A stretch of 64,000 nucleotides of DNA from Streptomyces sp. DSM 15324 (GCF_001514285.1 NZ_KQ949039.1:62001-126000), one strand, 5' to 3'; positions 35,289-45,350 are shown, counted from the first letter of the stretch. Notes: a model not told the origin generated them from the letters alone. Translations and numbers: made by a program.

Positions 35289-36661
35289 GACGTCCGGCAC
35301 CTCTCCACGAACCTACGGGCCACACCGGGTTCGGCCGCCCAGTGCGTGTGCAGATAACTCGCGTGCACACCTTGTTGTACGAAGCCTTCGACGCGCGGCT
35401 CGGGGGCGCGCATCCCCCACGCCGGAGCCGCCCCGGCCCCCGGCTCGACGACCGTCCGGTGGAACTCGTGCCCCCGCAGGCGGGTACCGACCGGCGCCAG
35501 CACACTGTCGCTCACGGCGACCGCGTCCCGGTAGCCGAGGGTCAGCCGCTCCGACATCCGCGCGGCGGCGTCCAGCACCCCGCACATCGGCTGCCCGTCC
35601 AGCTCCCGGCACAGGTACAGCAGCCCCGCGCACTCGGCGGCGACGGGCGCGCCGGACTCCGCGAGCGCGGCGACCTCCTTGCGCAGGGGCTCGTTGGCGG
35701 ACAGCTCGGCGGCGTAGACCTCGGGGAACCCGCCGCCGACGACCAGCCCGGCGGTGCCCTGCGGGAGGGAGTCGTCCCGCAGCGGATCGAAGACGACGAC
35801 GTCGGCTCCGGCGGCGGTGAGCAGCTCGACCTGCTCGGCGTAGGAGAAGGTGAAGGCGGCGCCACCGGCGACGGCGACGACCGGGCCTCGCCTTTCAACT
35901 GACCGAGACGGGCGGTCGTGGGTGGGCAGGCCGGGGGTCCAGGGGGCGGCGCCCCCTGGTACGGCAAGGGCGGTACGGGCCAGCGCCTCCAGCGCCGCGA
36001 GGTCACAGCCGTCGGCGACCAGCGCGCCCATCGCCGCGACCGCCTCGACAGCAGCAGCCCGCCGTTCGGCGACGGGAACCAACCCGAGGTGCCGGGATGG
36101 GGTCTCCAAAGGCGCGGCCCGCCGCAACGCGCCGAGCACCGGCACCCCGGCCGACTCCAACGCCTCCCGCAGCAAAGCCTCGTGCCGGTCCGACGCGACC
36201 TTGTTCAGGATCACGCCCCCCACCCGCACCCCGGGATCCCAGGAGACGAACCCGTGCACCAGCGCCGCCACCGACCGCGACTGCGACGACGCGTCCACGA
36301 CGAGCACCACGGGCGCCCCCAGGATCTTCGCGACCTGGGCGGTGGACGCCAGTTCTCCCTCGCCCGCCGCCCCGTCGTACATCCCCATCACGCCCTCGAC
36401 GACGGCGAGGTCGCACCCGCGCGCGCCGTGCAGGAAGAGCGGAGCGATCAGCTCCGGCCCGCACAGGTACGCGTCGAGGTTGCGCCCCGGCCGCCCGGTC
36501 GCGAGGGCGTGATACCCGGGGTCGATGTAGTCCGGTCCCACCTTGTGCGGGGACACGGTGAGCCCCCGCGCGGCGAACGCGGCCATCAGCCCCGTGGCGA
36601 CGGTGGTCTTGCCGCTGCCGGACGACGGCGCGGCGACGACCAGCCGGGGTACCGCAGTCAC
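35285..36661 (-). CDS. cobB: Cobyrinate a,c-diamide synthase
   Basis: A 458-residue glutamine amidotransferase. The N-terminal ATP-binding domain has APSSGSGKTTVATGL and HKVGPDYIDPGYH. The C-terminal class I GATase domain has the nucleophile Cys in VAAECAGLLYLC. GTG at 36661 overlaps cobO. Between the two domains, around residues 230-245, the coding sequence contains a perfect 21-base palindrome of Streptomyces intergenic type, giving an atypical Pro-rich linker (VPGGAAPWTPGLP). Confidence 0.94.
   Translation of the reverse strand: MTAVPRLVVAAPSSGSGKTTVATGLMAAFAARGLTVSPHKVGPDYIDPGYHALATGRPGRNLDAYLCGPELIAPLFLHGARGCDLAVVEGVMGMYDGAAGEGELASTAQVAKILGAPVVLVVDASSQSRSVAALVHGFVSWDPGVRVGGVILNKVASDRHEALLREALESAGVPVLGALRRAAPLETPSRHLGLVPVAERRAAAVEAVAAMGALVADGCDLAALEALARTALAVPGGAAPWTPGLPTHDRPSRSVERRGPVVAVAGGAAFTFSYAEQVELLTAAGADVVVFDPLRDDSLPQGTAGLVVGGGFPEVYAAELSANEPLRKEVAALAESGAPVAAECAGLLYLCRELDGQPMCGVLDAAARMSERLTLGYRDAVAVSDSVLAPVGTRLRGHEFHRTVVEPGAGAAPAWGMRAPEPRVEGFVQQGVHASYLHTHWAAEPGVARRFVERCRTS
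35939..35959. repeat. Streptomyces palindrome inside the cobB reading frame
   Basis: CCAGGGGGCG, a central G, then CGCCCCCTGG: a perfect palindrome with an odd centre. I recognise the type as a frequent intergenic element in Streptomyces, usually with GGTCC before it as here. It keeps frame and encodes part of the interdomain linker. Confidence 0.6.
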
Positions 36662-37257
36662 CACTCGATGCCCTTCTGGCCCTTCTGGCCGGCGTCCATC
36701 GGGTGCTTGACCTTCGACATGTCGGTCACCAGATCGGCGCACTCCACCAGCTTCTGCGGGGCGTTGCGGCCGGTGATCACGACATGCTGGGTGCCGGGCC
36801 GGTCCCGCAGCACCTCGACCACCTCGTCGGTGTCCACCCACCCCCAGTGCATGGGGTAGGCGAACTCGTCGAGCACGTACAGCCGGTACGTCTCGGCGGC
36901 CAGGTCCCGCTTGACCTGCTCCCAGCCCTCCCGGGCCTTCTCCTCGTTGTCCATCTGCGCGTCGCGCTGGACCCAGGACCAGCCCTCGCCCATCTTGTGC
37001 CAGTCGACGCTGCCGCCCTCGCCGGAGGCGCCCAGCACCCGCAGCGCGTTCTCCTCGCCGACCTTCCACTTCGCCGACTTGACAAACTGGAACACCCCGA
37101 TGGGCCACCCCTGGTTCCAGGCCCGCAGCGCGAGCCCGAAGGCGGCGGTCGACTTCCCCTTCCCGATCCCCGTGTGCACGACCAGCAGCGGCCGGTTGCG
37201 GCGCTGACGCGTGGTCAGCCCGTCGTCGGGCACGACACTCGGCTGTCCCTGTGGCAT
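36658..37257 (-). CDS. cobO: Cob(I)yrinic acid a,c-diamide adenosyltransferase
   Basis: A 199-residue ATP:corrinoid adenosyltransferase of CobA/CobO type. The P-loop is HTGIGKGKSTAAFGLALRA; further landmarks are VFQFVKSAKW and LYVLDEFAYPMHWGW. It attaches the upper adenosyl ligand to cobalt. The ATG shares a base with the preceding stop (TGATG). Confidence 0.95.
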   Translation of the reverse strand: MPQGQPSVVPDDGLTTRQRRNRPLLVVHTGIGKGKSTAAFGLALRAWNQGWPIGVFQFVKSAKWKVGEENALRVLGASGEGGSVDWHKMGEGWSWVQRDAQMDNEEKAREGWEQVKRDLAAETYRLYVLDEFAYPMHWGWVDTDEVVEVLRDRPGTQHVVITGRNAPQKLVECADLVTDMSKVKHPMDAGQKGQKGIEW

Positions 37258-39257
37258 CAGGCGACCCTCCTGCGTACGTCGTTCACCAGTCCTGCGAGGG
37301 AGTCCGCCCGCAGCTCGTCGAGCGTCACCGCCGTCCCGCCCAGTTCACCCGCGAGCTGTCCGGCGAGCCCGAGCCGCACCGGCCCCGACTCGCAGTCCAC
37401 GACCACGGACGCCACGCCCTCGGCGGCGAACAGCCGGGCCGCCCGCCCCGCGAGCGCCACCGGCTCCGGCCCGCCGGTGGCCCGCCCGTCCGTGACGACC
37501 ACGACCAGCGCCCGCCGCGCGGGATCACGCAGCCGCTCCACCCGCAGCACGTCGTGCGCCCTGAGCAGTCCCGCGGCGAGCGGAGTACGGCCGCCGGTGG
37601 GCAGCGACTCCAGCCGGGCCGCGGCGGCGTCCACCGACGACGTCGGAGGCAGCGCGACCTCGGCCGCGGCCCCCCGGAACGTCACCAGCCCCACCTTGTC
37701 CCGCCGCTGATAGGCGTCGAGCAGCAGCGAGAGCACGGCGCCCTTCACGGCGCTCATCCGCTGCCGCGCCGCCATCGACCCGGAGGCGTCCACGACGAAC
37801 AGCACGAGGTTGCCCTCGCGCCCCTCCCGGGTCGCCTGCCGCAGATCGTCCCGGCGCAGCACCAGCCCCGGCCCCGACCGCCCGCGCGCCCGCTGGTGCG
37901 GCGCGGCGGCCTGCACGGTCGCCGCCAGGTGCAGCTTGGTCAGGGCGCCCCGGGGCCGCCGGGCCCCGGTGGTCCGCCCGTGCTCGGTCCGCGCCCGCGA
38001 GCGCCGCCCGGCGGCCCCCGCACCGATCCCGGGCACGCTCAGCACCTTCGCGCGGAACGGCTCGGCGGCCCGTACGGCCGACTGCTCGCCCGCGCCGGAG
38101 GCCTGCGGCTCACCGCCCTCGCCCTCCTCGGGCCGCGCCCCGGTGTCCCCGCCCCGCGGACCGGCGTCCGGAGCGGGCTGCCCGCCTCCGTCCCCGCCGC
38201 CACCCGGCCCGTCCGGATCGGGGTCGGGATCGGGGTCGTCGTCCCCGGAGAACTCCTCCAGCGTCCGGTCCAGCCTGTCCTCGTCGAGGCCCGGCGCGTC
38301 GAAGGGGTTGCGGCGCCGGCGGTGCGGCAGCGCGAGCAGCGCCGCCTGCCGCACGTCCTCGGCGAGGACGTCCGTCCGCCCGGCCCACGCGGCCAGCGCG
38401 GTCGCCGTGCGCGCCATCACGATGTCGGCGCGCATGCCGTCCACCTCGAAGGCCGCGCAGGTCGCCGCGATCTGCCGCAGCGCCCCGTCGCCCAGCCGCA
38501 CCGACGGCAACAGCTCCCGTGCCGCCGCGATCCGGGCCCGTACGGCGGCCTCCTCGTCCGCCCACCGCGCGGCGAACGCCGCGGGATCGTCGTCGTGGGC
38601 GAGCCGCCGCCGGACGACCTCCACCCGCTGGTCGGGCTCGCGCGAGGCGGTCACCTCCACGGTCAGCCCGAACCGGTCGAGCAACTGCGGCCGCAGTTCG
38701 CCCTCCTCCGGGTTCATGGTCCCGACCAGCAGGAACCGCGCGGCATGCCGTACGGAGACCCCCTCGCGCTCCACGTACGAGGCACCCATCGCCGCCGCGT
38801 CCAGCAGCAGGTCGACCAGGTGGTCGTGGAGGAGGTTGACCTCGTCGACGTACAGGATCCCGCGGTGCGCGTCGGCCAGCAGCCCCGGCTCGAAGGCCTT
38901 CACGCCCTCGGCGAGCGCCCGTTCGATGTCGAGCGCGCCCACCAGCCGGTCCTCCGAGGCGCCCACGGGCAGCTCGACCAGCCGCGCCGGCCGGGTCTCG
39001 AACGCCCCCGGCTCGTGCGGCCCGTCCGGGCACCCCGGGTCGGGGGAGCCGGGGTCGCAGGAGAACCGGCAGCCGGAGACCACCTCCAGCGCCGGCAGCA
39101 GCGCCGACAGGGCCCGTACGGCCGTGGACTTGGCGGTGCCCTTCTCACCGCGCACCAGCACGCCGCCGACCGCCGGTGACACGGCGTTCAGCAGCAGCGC
39201 GAGCCGCAGGTCGTCCTGGCCGACCACGGCCGTGAACGGAAAGGGGATGCTGCTCAC
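37257..39257 (-). CDS. Cobaltochelatase subunit, ChlI/ChlD fusion
   Basis: A 666-residue protein. The N-terminal AAA+ part has Walker A RGEKGTAKST, GILYVDEVNLLHDHLVDLLL and LVGTMNPEEGELRPQLLDRF. A long acidic and Gly/Pro-rich linker (DDDPDPDPDPDG) follows, then a VWA domain with MIDAS DASGS and a TDGRATGG segment. It would act as the combined motor for CobN, in place of CobS and CobT. GTG at 39257 overlaps the cobN stop. Confidence 0.92.
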   Translation of the reverse strand: MSSIPFPFTAVVGQDDLRLALLLNAVSPAVGGVLVRGEKGTAKSTAVRALSALLPALEVVSGCRFSCDPGSPDPGCPDGPHEPGAFETRPARLVELPVGASEDRLVGALDIERALAEGVKAFEPGLLADAHRGILYVDEVNLLHDHLVDLLLDAAAMGASYVEREGVSVRHAARFLLVGTMNPEEGELRPQLLDRFGLTVEVTASREPDQRVEVVRRRLAHDDDPAAFAARWADEEAAVRARIAAARELLPSVRLGDGALRQIAATCAAFEVDGMRADIVMARTATALAAWAGRTDVLAEDVRQAALLALPHRRRRNPFDAPGLDEDRLDRTLEEFSGDDDPDPDPDPDGPGGGGDGGGQPAPDAGPRGGDTGARPEEGEGGEPQASGAGEQSAVRAAEPFRAKVLSVPGIGAGAAGRRSRARTEHGRTTGARRPRGALTKLHLAATVQAAAPHQRARGRSGPGLVLRRDDLRQATREGREGNLVLFVVDASGSMAARQRMSAVKGAVLSLLLDAYQRRDKVGLVTFRGAAAEVALPPTSSVDAAAARLESLPTGGRTPLAAGLLRAHDVLRVERLRDPARRALVVVVTDGRATGGPEPVALAGRAARLFAAEGVASVVVDCESGPVRLGLAGQLAGELGGTAVTLDELRADSLAGLVNDVRRRVA

Positions 39258-42200
39258 TGGTCGCCCTCCAGGTCGCCTTCCAGCTCCAGATAGGTGGCCC
39301 GCAGCCGCTCCAGGGTGTCGGCGTCCGGTTCCGCCCACAGCCCGCGCTCGGCGGCCTCCAGCAGGCGTTCGGTGATCCCGCGCAGGGCCCACGGGTTGGA
39401 CTTCTTCATGAAGTCCCGGTTCTCCGGCTCGAAGACGTACTCGGCGCTGAGCTTCTCGTACATCCAGTCGTCGACCACCCCGGCCGTCGCGTCGTAGCCG
39501 AAGAGGTAGTCAACGGTCGCCGCCATCTCGAAGGCGCCCTTGTAGCCGTGCCGGCGCATCGCCGCCATCCAGCGCGGGTTGACCACCCGGGCGCGGAACA
39601 CCCGGTGCGTCTCCTCGCCCAGCGTGCGGGTCCTCACCTGGTCCGGCACCGCGGAGTCGCCGACGTACGCCTCGGGGCTGGCGCCCGTCAGATGCCGCAC
39701 CATGGCGACCATGCCGCCGTGGTACTGGAAGTAGTCGTCGGCGTCCACGAGGTCGTGCTCACGGGTGTCGACGTTCTTGGCGGCGACGGCGATCCGCCGG
39801 AACGCCGTCTCCATGTCCCCGCGCGCCGCCCGCCCGTCGAGCCCGCGCCCGTAGGCATAGCCGCCCCAGACGGCGTACACCTCGGCGAGGTCGGCGTCGC
39901 TGCGCCAGTTGCGGGCGTCGATCAGCGGCAGCAGACCGGCCCCGTACGCCCCCGGCTTGGAGCCGAAGACCCGGGCCGTCGCGCGCCGCCGGTCGCCGTG
40001 CGCGGCGGTGTCCTCGTCGGCGTGCGCCTTCACGAAGTTGCTCTCGGCCGGCTCGTCCAGCTCGGCCACCGTCCGCACGGCGTCGTCGATCAGCCCCACC
40101 ACGTGCGGGAACGCGTCCCGGAAGAACCCGGAGATACGGACCGTGACATCGATGCGCGGCCGGCCCAGCTCGGCCGGGGGGATCACCTCGAAGCCGGTCA
40201 CCCGGCGCGAGGCGTCGTCCCAGACCGGGCGGCAGCCCAGCAGGGCGAGGATCTCGGCGATGTCGTCGCCCTGCGTGCGCATCGCGGACGTGCCCCACAC
40301 CGTCAGACCGACGGACCTCGGGTACGCGCCGGTGTCCTCGAGGTACCGCTGCACGAGCGAGTCGGCGAGCGACTGCCCGACCTCCCAGCTCAGCCGGGAC
40401 GGGATCGCCTTGGGGTCGACGGAGTAGAAGTTCCGGCCGGTCGGCAGGACGTTGACCAGACCGCGGGTCGGTGAGCCCGACGGTCCGGCCGGGACGTAAC
40501 CGCCGTCCAGCGCCTTGAGGATGTGCCCGATCTCGTCCGTGGTCCGCGCCAGCCGCGGCACCACCTCGGTGCACGCGAACTCCAGCACCGCGACGGCCTC
40601 GGGGAGTTCGGCGCCGAGGACGTCCCGCACCAGGGGCCGGGCGGCGGTGACGTCCCAGCCGCGCGCTTCCAGGCCCTCCGCGACCCGCCGGCACAGCTGC
40701 TCCAGCAGATCGATCGCGTCGGCCGCGGTCCGCGCCGGACCCTCCACCAGGTCCGACAGCTCCACCGGCACCTTCACCGGTGCCCCCGGCTCGGCCAGCA
40801 ACTCCTTCTCCACCAGCCCGAAATGGGCCGCGAAGGAGGCCCGCAGCCCCGGCAGCGCGTTCGCCTGCCCGCCCCACACCTGCGAGGCGCGCAGCACGGC
40901 GAGCACCAGGTTCACCCGCGCCTCGTCGACCGGGCCCCCGCCCAGCACGTGCAGACCGTCGCGGATCTGCACGTCCTTGATCTCGCAGAGGTAGCCGTCG
41001 ATGTGCATGACGAACTCGTCGAAGTCGTCCTCGTCCGGCTGCTCGTCGACGTGCAGGTCATGGTGGAGCTCGGCCGCCTTCACCAGCGTCCAGATCTGGG
41101 CCCGCACCGCCGGCGCCTTCACCGGGTCCAGGTCGGAGACGAGCGCGTACTCGTCGAGGAGCTGTTCCAGCTTCGCCAGGTCGCCGTAGGTGTCCGCCCG
41201 GGCCATCGGCGGCACCAGGTGGTCCACGACGGTGGCGTGCCCGCGCCGCTTGGCCTGCGTGCCCTCGCCCGGGTCGTTGACGATGAACGGGTAGATCAGC
41301 GGCAGATCGCCGAGGACCGCGTCCGGGGCGCAGCCGCGGCCGAGGCCGAGGCCCTTGCCGGGCAGCCACTCCATCGTGCCGTGCTTGCCCATGTGCACGA
41401 TCGCGTCGGCACCGAAGCTGTTCTCCAGCCACCGGTAGGCGGCCAGGTAGTGGTGCGACGGCGGCATGTCGGGGTCGTGGTAGATCGCGATCGGGTTCTC
41501 CCCGAAGCCGCGCGGCGGCTGGATCATCACGACGACGTTCCCGAACCGCAGCGACGCGAGCACGATGTCCTCGCCGTCGACGTAGAGCGAGCCGGGCGGC
41601 TCGCCCCACGCCTCCAGCATGGCGTCCCGCAGCTGCGGGTCCAGCCGGTCGAACCAGGCCCGGTAGTCCGCGAGGGGCACCCGTGCGGGCGCGGCGGCCA
41701 GCTGCTCCTCCGTCAGCCACTCGACGTCGTGCCCGCCGGCCTCGATCAGCCGGTGGATCAGCTCGTCGCCCTCGGCGGGGTACGCGGTGAGGCCGTATCC
41801 GGCGTCCCGCAGCGCGTCCAGCACCCGGACCGCCGACGCGGGCGTGTCCAGCCCGACCGCGTTGCCGACCCGTGAGTGCTTGGTCGGGTACGCGGTGAAG
41901 ACCAGCGCGATCCTCTTCTCGGCGTTCGGCTTGTGCGCGAGCCGCGCGTGCCGCACCGCGATCCCGGCGACGCGCCCGGCCCGCTCGGGGTCGGCGACGT
42001 ACACCGGGACGCCGTCCGGCCCCTGCTCCTTGAACGAGAACGGGACGGTGATCAGCCGGCCGTCGAACTCCGGGATCGCGACCTGCATCGCCGCGTCCAT
42101 GGGGGACAGGGCGGCGTCGGACTCGTCCCACGCCTGCCGCGAGGAGGTCAGGCACAGTCCCTGCAGCACGGGGACGTTCAGCTCGGCGAGCGCCCCGATG

Positions 42201-42907
42201 TCCCACGCCTCCTCGTCCCCGCCGGCCGACGCCTGCGAGGCGTGCGTGCCGCCCGCGGCGAGCACGGTGGCGACCAGGGCGTCCGTCCCGCCGAGGATCT
42301 CGTACAGCCCGGCGTCCGCCCCGCGCAGCGAACCGCAGTACACGGGCAGCGCGTTGGCCCCCTGCGCCTCGATCGCCTCGCACAGCGTGTCCACGAAAGC
42401 GGTGTTGCCGCTCAGCTCGTGGGCCCGGTAGAAGAGCACGCCGACGGTCGGCCGGCCCGCCTCCCGGGCGCGCTCCCCGTGGACGCCGTACTCGGGCATC
42501 TTCCGCGGCTCGACGAACCCCTCGCCGGTCAGCAGCACGGTGTCCGAGAGGAACCGGGCGAGTTCGGTGAGGTTGTCGGGCCCGCCCTCGACGAGGTACC
42601 GCAGCGCCTCGGCCACCACACCGGCCGGCACCGACGACTCGGCCATCAGCTCGGCGTCCGGCACGCTCTCCCCGCCCAGCAGCACGGTCGGGATCCCGGA
42701 CGCCTTCAGCACGGCCAGCCCGTCCTCCCAGGCCCGCTTGCCGCCGAGCAGCCGTACGACGACGAGGTCCGCGCCGTCCAGGAGACCGGGCAACTCGTCC
42801 GTGACGTCGACGCGGGTCGGGTTGCCGATCCGGTAGCCGGCGCCGGTGGCGGCCCGGGCCGCCAGCAGATCGGTGTCGGCGGTCGACAACAACAACACAG
42901 TGCTCAT
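39254..42907 (-). CDS. cobN: Cobaltochelatase large subunit
   Basis: A 1217-residue protein, the usual length for CobN. It binds hydrogenobyrinate a,c-diamide and cobalt for late, ATP-driven metal insertion. Recognisable stretches are VGVLFYRAHELSGNTAFVD, IVHMGKHGTMEWLPGK, and GVVDDWMYEKLSAEYVFEPE near the C-terminus. It is coupled to cobQ upstream and to the ChlI/ChlD-type partner downstream by 4-base overlaps. Confidence 0.96.
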   Translation of the reverse strand: MSTVLLLSTADTDLLAARAATGAGYRIGNPTRVDVTDELPGLLDGADLVVVRLLGGKRAWEDGLAVLKASGIPTVLLGGESVPDAELMAESSVPAGVVAEALRYLVEGGPDNLTELARFLSDTVLLTGEGFVEPRKMPEYGVHGERAREAGRPTVGVLFYRAHELSGNTAFVDTLCEAIEAQGANALPVYCGSLRGADAGLYEILGGTDALVATVLAAGGTHASQASAGGDEEAWDIGALAELNVPVLQGLCLTSSRQAWDESDAALSPMDAAMQVAIPEFDGRLITVPFSFKEQGPDGVPVYVADPERAGRVAGIAVRHARLAHKPNAEKRIALVFTAYPTKHSRVGNAVGLDTPASAVRVLDALRDAGYGLTAYPAEGDELIHRLIEAGGHDVEWLTEEQLAAAPARVPLADYRAWFDRLDPQLRDAMLEAWGEPPGSLYVDGEDIVLASLRFGNVVVMIQPPRGFGENPIAIYHDPDMPPSHHYLAAYRWLENSFGADAIVHMGKHGTMEWLPGKGLGLGRGCAPDAVLGDLPLIYPFIVNDPGEGTQAKRRGHATVVDHLVPPMARADTYGDLAKLEQLLDEYALVSDLDPVKAPAVRAQIWTLVKAAELHHDLHVDEQPDEDDFDEFVMHIDGYLCEIKDVQIRDGLHVLGGGPVDEARVNLVLAVLRASQVWGGQANALPGLRASFAAHFGLVEKELLAEPGAPVKVPVELSDLVEGPARTAADAIDLLEQLCRRVAEGLEARGWDVTAARPLVRDVLGAELPEAVAVLEFACTEVVPRLARTTDEIGHILKALDGGYVPAGPSGSPTRGLVNVLPTGRNFYSVDPKAIPSRLSWEVGQSLADSLVQRYLEDTGAYPRSVGLTVWGTSAMRTQGDDIAEILALLGCRPVWDDASRRVTGFEVIPPAELGRPRIDVTVRISGFFRDAFPHVVGLIDDAVRTVAELDEPAESNFVKAHADEDTAAHGDRRRATARVFGSKPGAYGAGLLPLIDARNWRSDADLAEVYAVWGGYAYGRGLDGRAARGDMETAFRRIAVAAKNVDTREHDLVDADDYFQYHGGMVAMVRHLTGASPEAYVGDSAVPDQVRTRTLGEETHRVFRARVVNPRWMAAMRRHGYKGAFEMAATVDYLFGYDATAGVVDDWMYEKLSAEYVFEPENRDFMKKSNPWALRGITERLLEAAERGLWAEPDADTLERLRATYLELEGDLEGDQ

Positions 42908-44412
42908 GCGGGCGCTCCCGGTGGAATGAAAGGCAGTCCTTGCGGCGCGCCCGACTCGATGAGCCGCATCAGCGCGTCCGTGTCCGCGTGCTGTTCGATC
43001 AGATCGCCGAGCCGGTCGAGCTGCTCCTCGCGCAGCGCGGCGAACGAGGTGTCCGGCGCCGGCACGAACCGGCGGCCCGCGGCGGCCGCCACCTCGCGCA
43101 GGAAGGCCCGCCGGAAGCCGTCGGACTCCAGCGAGCCGTGCCAGTGGGTGCCCCAGGTCTGCCCGACCCGGACGCCGTCCAGGAAGGGCTCGCCCTCGCC
43201 TACCTCGGCGACCCCGTGATGGATCTCGTACCCCTCGACCGGCTCGCCGAGGGCCCGGCCGACCGGCCGGGTGAGGGTCTTCTCCCGGGCGAACCGCACC
43301 CGGACCGGCAGCACCCCGAGCCCGTCGACGTGCCCCCGCCGGCTCTCGACGTCGTCCTCGATGTGCTCGCCGAGGATCTGGAAGCCGCCGCAGATCCCGA
43401 GGACCGGCCGGCCCTCGGCGGCCCTGCGCCGCAGGGCCTCGGCGAGCCCCCGCTCACGCAGCCACTCCAGCGCCCGTACGGTCCCGCGGGTACCCGGGAT
43501 CACCACCAGGTCGGCGTCCGCCAGCTCCTCCGGCCGGTCCACGAACCGCACCACGACCCCCGGTTCGGCGGCGAGGGCGTCCACGTCGGTGAAGTTGGAC
43601 ATCAGCGGGATCGCGCACACCGCGACCCGCAGCACGTCCTCGCCGACGGGCGGCGAGACGTTCGACTCCCGCACGGTCCCGCGCAGGGACACCCGCAGCC
43701 CGTCCTCCTCGTCGATCCCGAGCCCGTGCCGGAACGGCAGGACCCCGTAGGTCCGCCGCCCGGTCAGCCCGTGCAGCATGTCGAGGCCCGGCTCCAGCAG
43801 CGAGACGTCCCCGCGGAACTTGTTGACGAGGAACCCGGCGACCAGCCCCTGGTCCTCGGGGGAGAGCAGCGCCACCGTCCCGAAGAACGAGGCGAAGACC
43901 CCGCCGCGGTCGATGTCGCCGACGACGAGGACCGGGAGCCCGGCGCCCCGGGCGATCCCCATGTTGACGATGTCGGTCCGCCGGAGATTGATCTCGGCGG
44001 GAGAACCGGCCCCCTCACAGATCACCGCGTCATACGTGCCCCGCAACTCGGCGAGACAGTCGAGCACGGTCCCGAGGAGTTTCCGCTGCCGCCCGCCGTG
44101 ATAGCCGCGCGCACTCATCTCGCCCACCGGCTTGCCGAGCAGCACCACTTGACTGCTCTGCTCGCCACCGGGCTTGAGCAGCACGGGATTCATCAGCGCG
44201 GTCGGCTCGACGCGGCAGGCCTGCGCCTGCATGGCCTGCGCCCGCCCGATCTCGGCGCCCTCCCGCGTCACGAAGGAGTTCAGCGACATGTTCTGCGCCT
44301 TGAAGGGCGCGACCTTGACGCCCTGGCGGACCAGCCACCGGCAGATCCCGGCCGTGACGACACTCTTGCCGGCGTCGGAGGTGGTGCCGGCGACGAGGAG
44401 ACCCCCGCTCAT
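42904..44412 (-). CDS. cobQ: Cobyric acid synthase
   Basis: A 502-residue amidotransferase that amidates four side chains of the corrin. The N-terminal domain has VAGTTSDAGKSVVTAGICRW and FKAQNMSLNSFVT. The GATase domain has VLGICGGFQILGEHIEDDVE with the nucleophile Cys, and a late GTHWHGSLE His. The ATG overlaps the cobD stop. Confidence 0.96.
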   Translation of the reverse strand: MSGGLLVAGTTSDAGKSVVTAGICRWLVRQGVKVAPFKAQNMSLNSFVTREGAEIGRAQAMQAQACRVEPTALMNPVLLKPGGEQSSQVVLLGKPVGEMSARGYHGGRQRKLLGTVLDCLAELRGTYDAVICEGAGSPAEINLRRTDIVNMGIARGAGLPVLVVGDIDRGGVFASFFGTVALLSPEDQGLVAGFLVNKFRGDVSLLEPGLDMLHGLTGRRTYGVLPFRHGLGIDEEDGLRVSLRGTVRESNVSPPVGEDVLRVAVCAIPLMSNFTDVDALAAEPGVVVRFVDRPEELADADLVVIPGTRGTVRALEWLRERGLAEALRRRAAEGRPVLGICGGFQILGEHIEDDVESRRGHVDGLGVLPVRVRFAREKTLTRPVGRALGEPVEGYEIHHGVAEVGEGEPFLDGVRVGQTWGTHWHGSLESDGFRRAFLREVAAAAGRRFVPAPDTSFAALREEQLDRLGDLIEQHADTDALMRLIESGAPQGLPFIPPGAPA

Positions 44413-45350
44413 GACCTGTGCCCCCTTGCGATGAGGCGCCCGGCGACACAGACGCCGAGCGCGAGCAGACCGACGCGCCGGGAGAGCCGTACGGCCCGCT
44501 CGATGTCGCCCGTGGCGACGGCGCGTCCTTCCCCGTTGAGCACGGGCCGGTGCTCGACCCGGCCGCCGTACGACAGCGTCCCGCCGAGCCGCACCCCGAG
44601 GGCTCCCGCGAACGAGGCCTCGACGGGCCCGGCGTTGGGGCTGGGATGCCGGTCCGCGTCCTGCCGCCAGGCCCGTACGGCACCTCGCGGATCGTCCCCG
44701 GCCAGCGCGGCGAGCCCGGCGGTCAGCCGTGCCCCCGGCCACCCGGCGACGTCGTCGAGCCGGGCCGAGGCCCACCCGAACCGCCGGTAGCGGGCGGACC
44801 GGTGACCCACCATCGCGTCCAGTGTGTTGACGGCCCGGAACCCGAGCAGCCCCGGCACCCCGCCCACCGCGCCCCACACCAGGGCCCCCACGACGGCGTC
44901 CGAGGTGTTCTCCGCGACGGACTCCACGACGGCCCGCGCGATCCCGTCGGCGTCGAGCGCCTGCGGGTCCCGCCCGCACAGATGCGGCAGCCGGGCCCGC
45001 GCCGCCCCGACGTCCCCCGCCTCCAGGGCCCGCCCGACGGTCCGGGCCTCGCGGACCAGCGAGGTCCCTCCGACCACGGCCCAGGTGGCGGCGGCGGTCA
45101 GTGCGACGGAGGCGGCGGGGGAGCGGCGTACGGCCCGCTCGGCGAGGGACCCGAGGGCGACCGCCCCACCCGCGCACACGGCGGTGTGCAGGGCGCCCCG
45201 TCCCCGGTGGTCCCGCCACAGCAGCCGCTCCACGGCAGCGGCGGCCCGCCCGAACGCGGCGACCGGGTGCGCCCGGCGGGGATCGCCGAGGAGCAGGTCA
45301 CCGAGGAGGCCGGCGGCGGCGCCGTACGCGAAGACGCGATCGGCTCGCAT
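44409..45350 (-). CDS. cobD: Adenosylcobinamide-phosphate synthase (CbiB/CobD)
   Basis: A 313-residue membrane protein that joins the aminopropanol arm to cobyric acid. Landmarks are LLLGDPRRAHPVAAFGRA, AVVESVAENTSDAVVGAL and RFGWASARLDDVAGWPGAR. It is the first long gene after the riboswitch. No ribosome site precedes its ATG; a 26-codon ORF stops four bases before it, suggesting translational coupling. Confidence 0.94.
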   Translation of the reverse strand: MRADRVFAYGAAAGLLGDLLLGDPRRAHPVAAFGRAAAAVERLLWRDHRGRGALHTAVCAGGAVALGSLAERAVRRSPAASVALTAAATWAVVGGTSLVREARTVGRALEAGDVGAARARLPHLCGRDPQALDADGIARAVVESVAENTSDAVVGALVWGAVGGVPGLLGFRAVNTLDAMVGHRSARYRRFGWASARLDDVAGWPGARLTAGLAALAGDDPRGAVRAWRQDADRHPSPNAGPVEASFAGALGVRLGGTLSYGGRVEHRPVLNGEGRAVATGDIERAVRLSRRVGLLALGVCVAGRLIARGHRS

